Shown piece after piece: positions 6,872 to 7,795 of a stretch of 7,795 nucleotides of DNA. Origin of the DNA: an uncultured Planctomycetales bacterium (GTDB taxonomy: Bacteria > Planctomycetota > Planctomycetia > Pirellulales > S012-138). Location of the stretch: positions 1 through 7,795 of the forward strand of contig CALJLD010000284.1 of assembly GCA_937982665.1 (NCBI GenBank), read 5' to 3'. Numbering within the stretch: position 1 is the first letter of the stretch; each line of letters starts with the position of its first letter. A program made the position numbers and the translations under genes. Under the pieces are notes generated by a model. The model was not told the origin of the DNA. It made no database searches and saw only the letters and a program-made list of their open reading frames with translations.

Positions 6872-7795
6872 TCATTGCGAACTTGGTATCAAATCCGCCA
6901 GCCCACCATCCGCATCAAACGGCATCTCTTGCAGTTCGCTGACGATCTGCAAGTCCTCGCGAGCTTGCGCTTGTTCAAAGAGAGATTCTGAACAGCCGAC
7001 GATCTCTAAATGCCGCGTGCTGCGAATCCACATGCATCGCGATTCTTCAGGCGGGCACAAGCCCAGCGTTGAGAACAGCGCGTCGGCCGTGGCTTGCTCC
7101 GTATCGTACGAAAGCGGAATCATGCCGGCGCGCGGGTTCCCGCCAGTCGTGCAGTTGATTCGCGTTACCGAGTGATCAATCTGCTGCAACAGGCCAGGGC
7201 TGCAGTAATCGGCACTGCCCAAACCTGTGGCGTTACCGTGAGTTTCCTCCGTCAATCGCCGCACCCAAATGCGCTTGACGCCGGGCAGGTCTTGTCCCGG
7301 CTTGCGGCCAACAACAACGGTATCCATGCCAGCGCCGGAGATGTTCTTGCCCATCTCGTCGACAATCAACACATCAGCTCCCGCAAACGGCAAGCCGCCC
7401 ATTAGTGACTCCGCCTGGTGCAGCAGTTCGGGCTCTCCGGTCAGAAACTCATCGGCCGCAAGTCCCACGATGCGGGCTGTCTCGTCAAAGCCATTTTCCA
7501 AAATGGCCAAACCGGCCCGGCAGTTCCCGCGTTCCAAAGCCAATCTTGCTCCAGCCTGCGCAATCGGCTGCCAACCATAATCGATGGCCGCACGATGCGC
7601 GACCTTCGCCCCTTCATGCTTGCCCAGTCCAATGACAAGCATCTTGACCAGGCCGCTTTGAACATCCCCGGTGAAGTGCGTATGCGGCTTCACGCGATTG
7701 ACCACAAGCGTATGGTCAGCGCTCAGCGCCTCTTCATCAAAGTGAACAGGCATGCCGCGCAGATGTCCTTGTTGTGCGCCAGCTAAGTCGCTGCC
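6872..7795 (-). CDS. LarA-like (DUF2088) nickel-pincer isomerase superfamily protein, 5' end beyond window
   Basis: 307 residues are visible. The frame is open from the window edge (GSDLAGAQQGHLRG, then Met at 7753), so the Met at 7753 is internal and roughly the first 110-130 residues of a protein of about 430 are missing. Sequence marks of the LarA-like/DUF2088 group are VNRVKPHTHF, SGLVKMLVIGLGKHEGAKVAHR, DVLIVDEMGKNISGAGMD (about 141-158) and LTEETHGNATGLGSAD (181-196). In fragment numbering Lys51 and His67 are 16 residues apart inside SG..K....G......H. This is the spacing of Lys184 (pincer cofactor attachment) and His200 (nickel ligand) in Lactobacillus plantarum lactate racemase, so a nickel-pincer enzyme is plausible. 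Family members racemise or epimerise hydroxy acids; the substrate here cannot be read. It is cytoplasmic, with no signal peptide in the visible part. No larB, larC or larE cofactor gene is in the window. Confidence 0.87.
   Translation of the reverse strand, partial: GSDLAGAQQGHLRGMPVHFDEEALSADHTLVVNRVKPHTHFTGDVQSGLVKMLVIGLGKHEGAKVAHRAAIDYGWQPIAQAGARLALERGNCRAGLAILENGFDETARIVGLAADEFLTGEPELLHQAESLMGGLPFAGADVLIVDEMGKNISGAGMDTVVVGRKPGQDLPGVKRIWVRRLTEETHGNATGLGSADYCSPGLLQQIDHSVTRINCTTGGNPRAGMIPLSYDTEQATADALFSTLGLCPPEESRCMWIRSTRHLEIVGCSESLFEQAQAREDLQIVSELQEMPFDADGGLADLIPSSQ

Noticed and set aside
6846..6882. Possible hairpin GTTTGCA / TGCGAAC between the convergent stop codons
   Set aside because: Only seven pairs including one G-U, a 23-base loop and no T-run on either side; not a credible terminator.
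6872..7753. LarA-like gene starting at the Met at 7753
   Set aside because: The frame stays open to the window edge, and the upstream residues continue the family pattern, so this Met is internal and the gene is 5'-truncated by the window.

Overview
The window looks like a chromosomal segment from a planctomycete, most likely a Pirellulaceae-type bacterium. This rests on family content and style, not on a marker gene. It has a large single-pass membrane protein with DUF11-type beta-sandwich repeats behind a Gly/Ser/Ala/Asn/Gln/Tyr-rich linker, a zinc-ribbon/membrane/transthyretin-like fusion, moderately GC-rich DNA and loosely spaced genes. No RNA gene, CRISPR array, insertion sequence, integrase or attachment site was seen.

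Layout: six protein genes. Four lie on the minus strand at the left: the 5' end of carB (1-339, cut by the window edge), a 95-residue two-helix membrane protein (723-1010), the DUF11-repeat protein (1213-3897) and the zinc-ribbon membrane protein (4169-5338). A 398-bp divergent spacer separates these from a plus-strand gene (5737-6843) for a secreted HExxH protein of the DUF4344 putative metallopeptidase family. That gene converges, with only 28 bp between stop codons, on a minus-strand LarA-like (DUF2088, nickel-pincer isomerase superfamily) gene. The latter occupies 6872-7795 and lacks its 5' end because the window stops.

How they may work together: the zinc-ribbon protein and the DUF11 protein are both predicted to be anchored by one helix with a beta-sandwich C-terminal part, probably outside the cytoplasm. 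They share orientation and, with the small membrane protein downstream, may form a loose envelope-protein group; the gaps of about 200-270 bp make a single operon uncertain. carB (pyrimidine/arginine precursor synthesis) and the LarA-like enzyme are metabolic genes with no evident link to that group.

The points most worth following are the metallopeptidase, whose C-terminal block resembles the element that normally precedes HExxH in DUF4344 proteins (possible circular permutation), and four DPFA motifs in the DUF11 protein's disordered linker that are kept at protein level with different codons. No convincing multi-gene novel system is visible.
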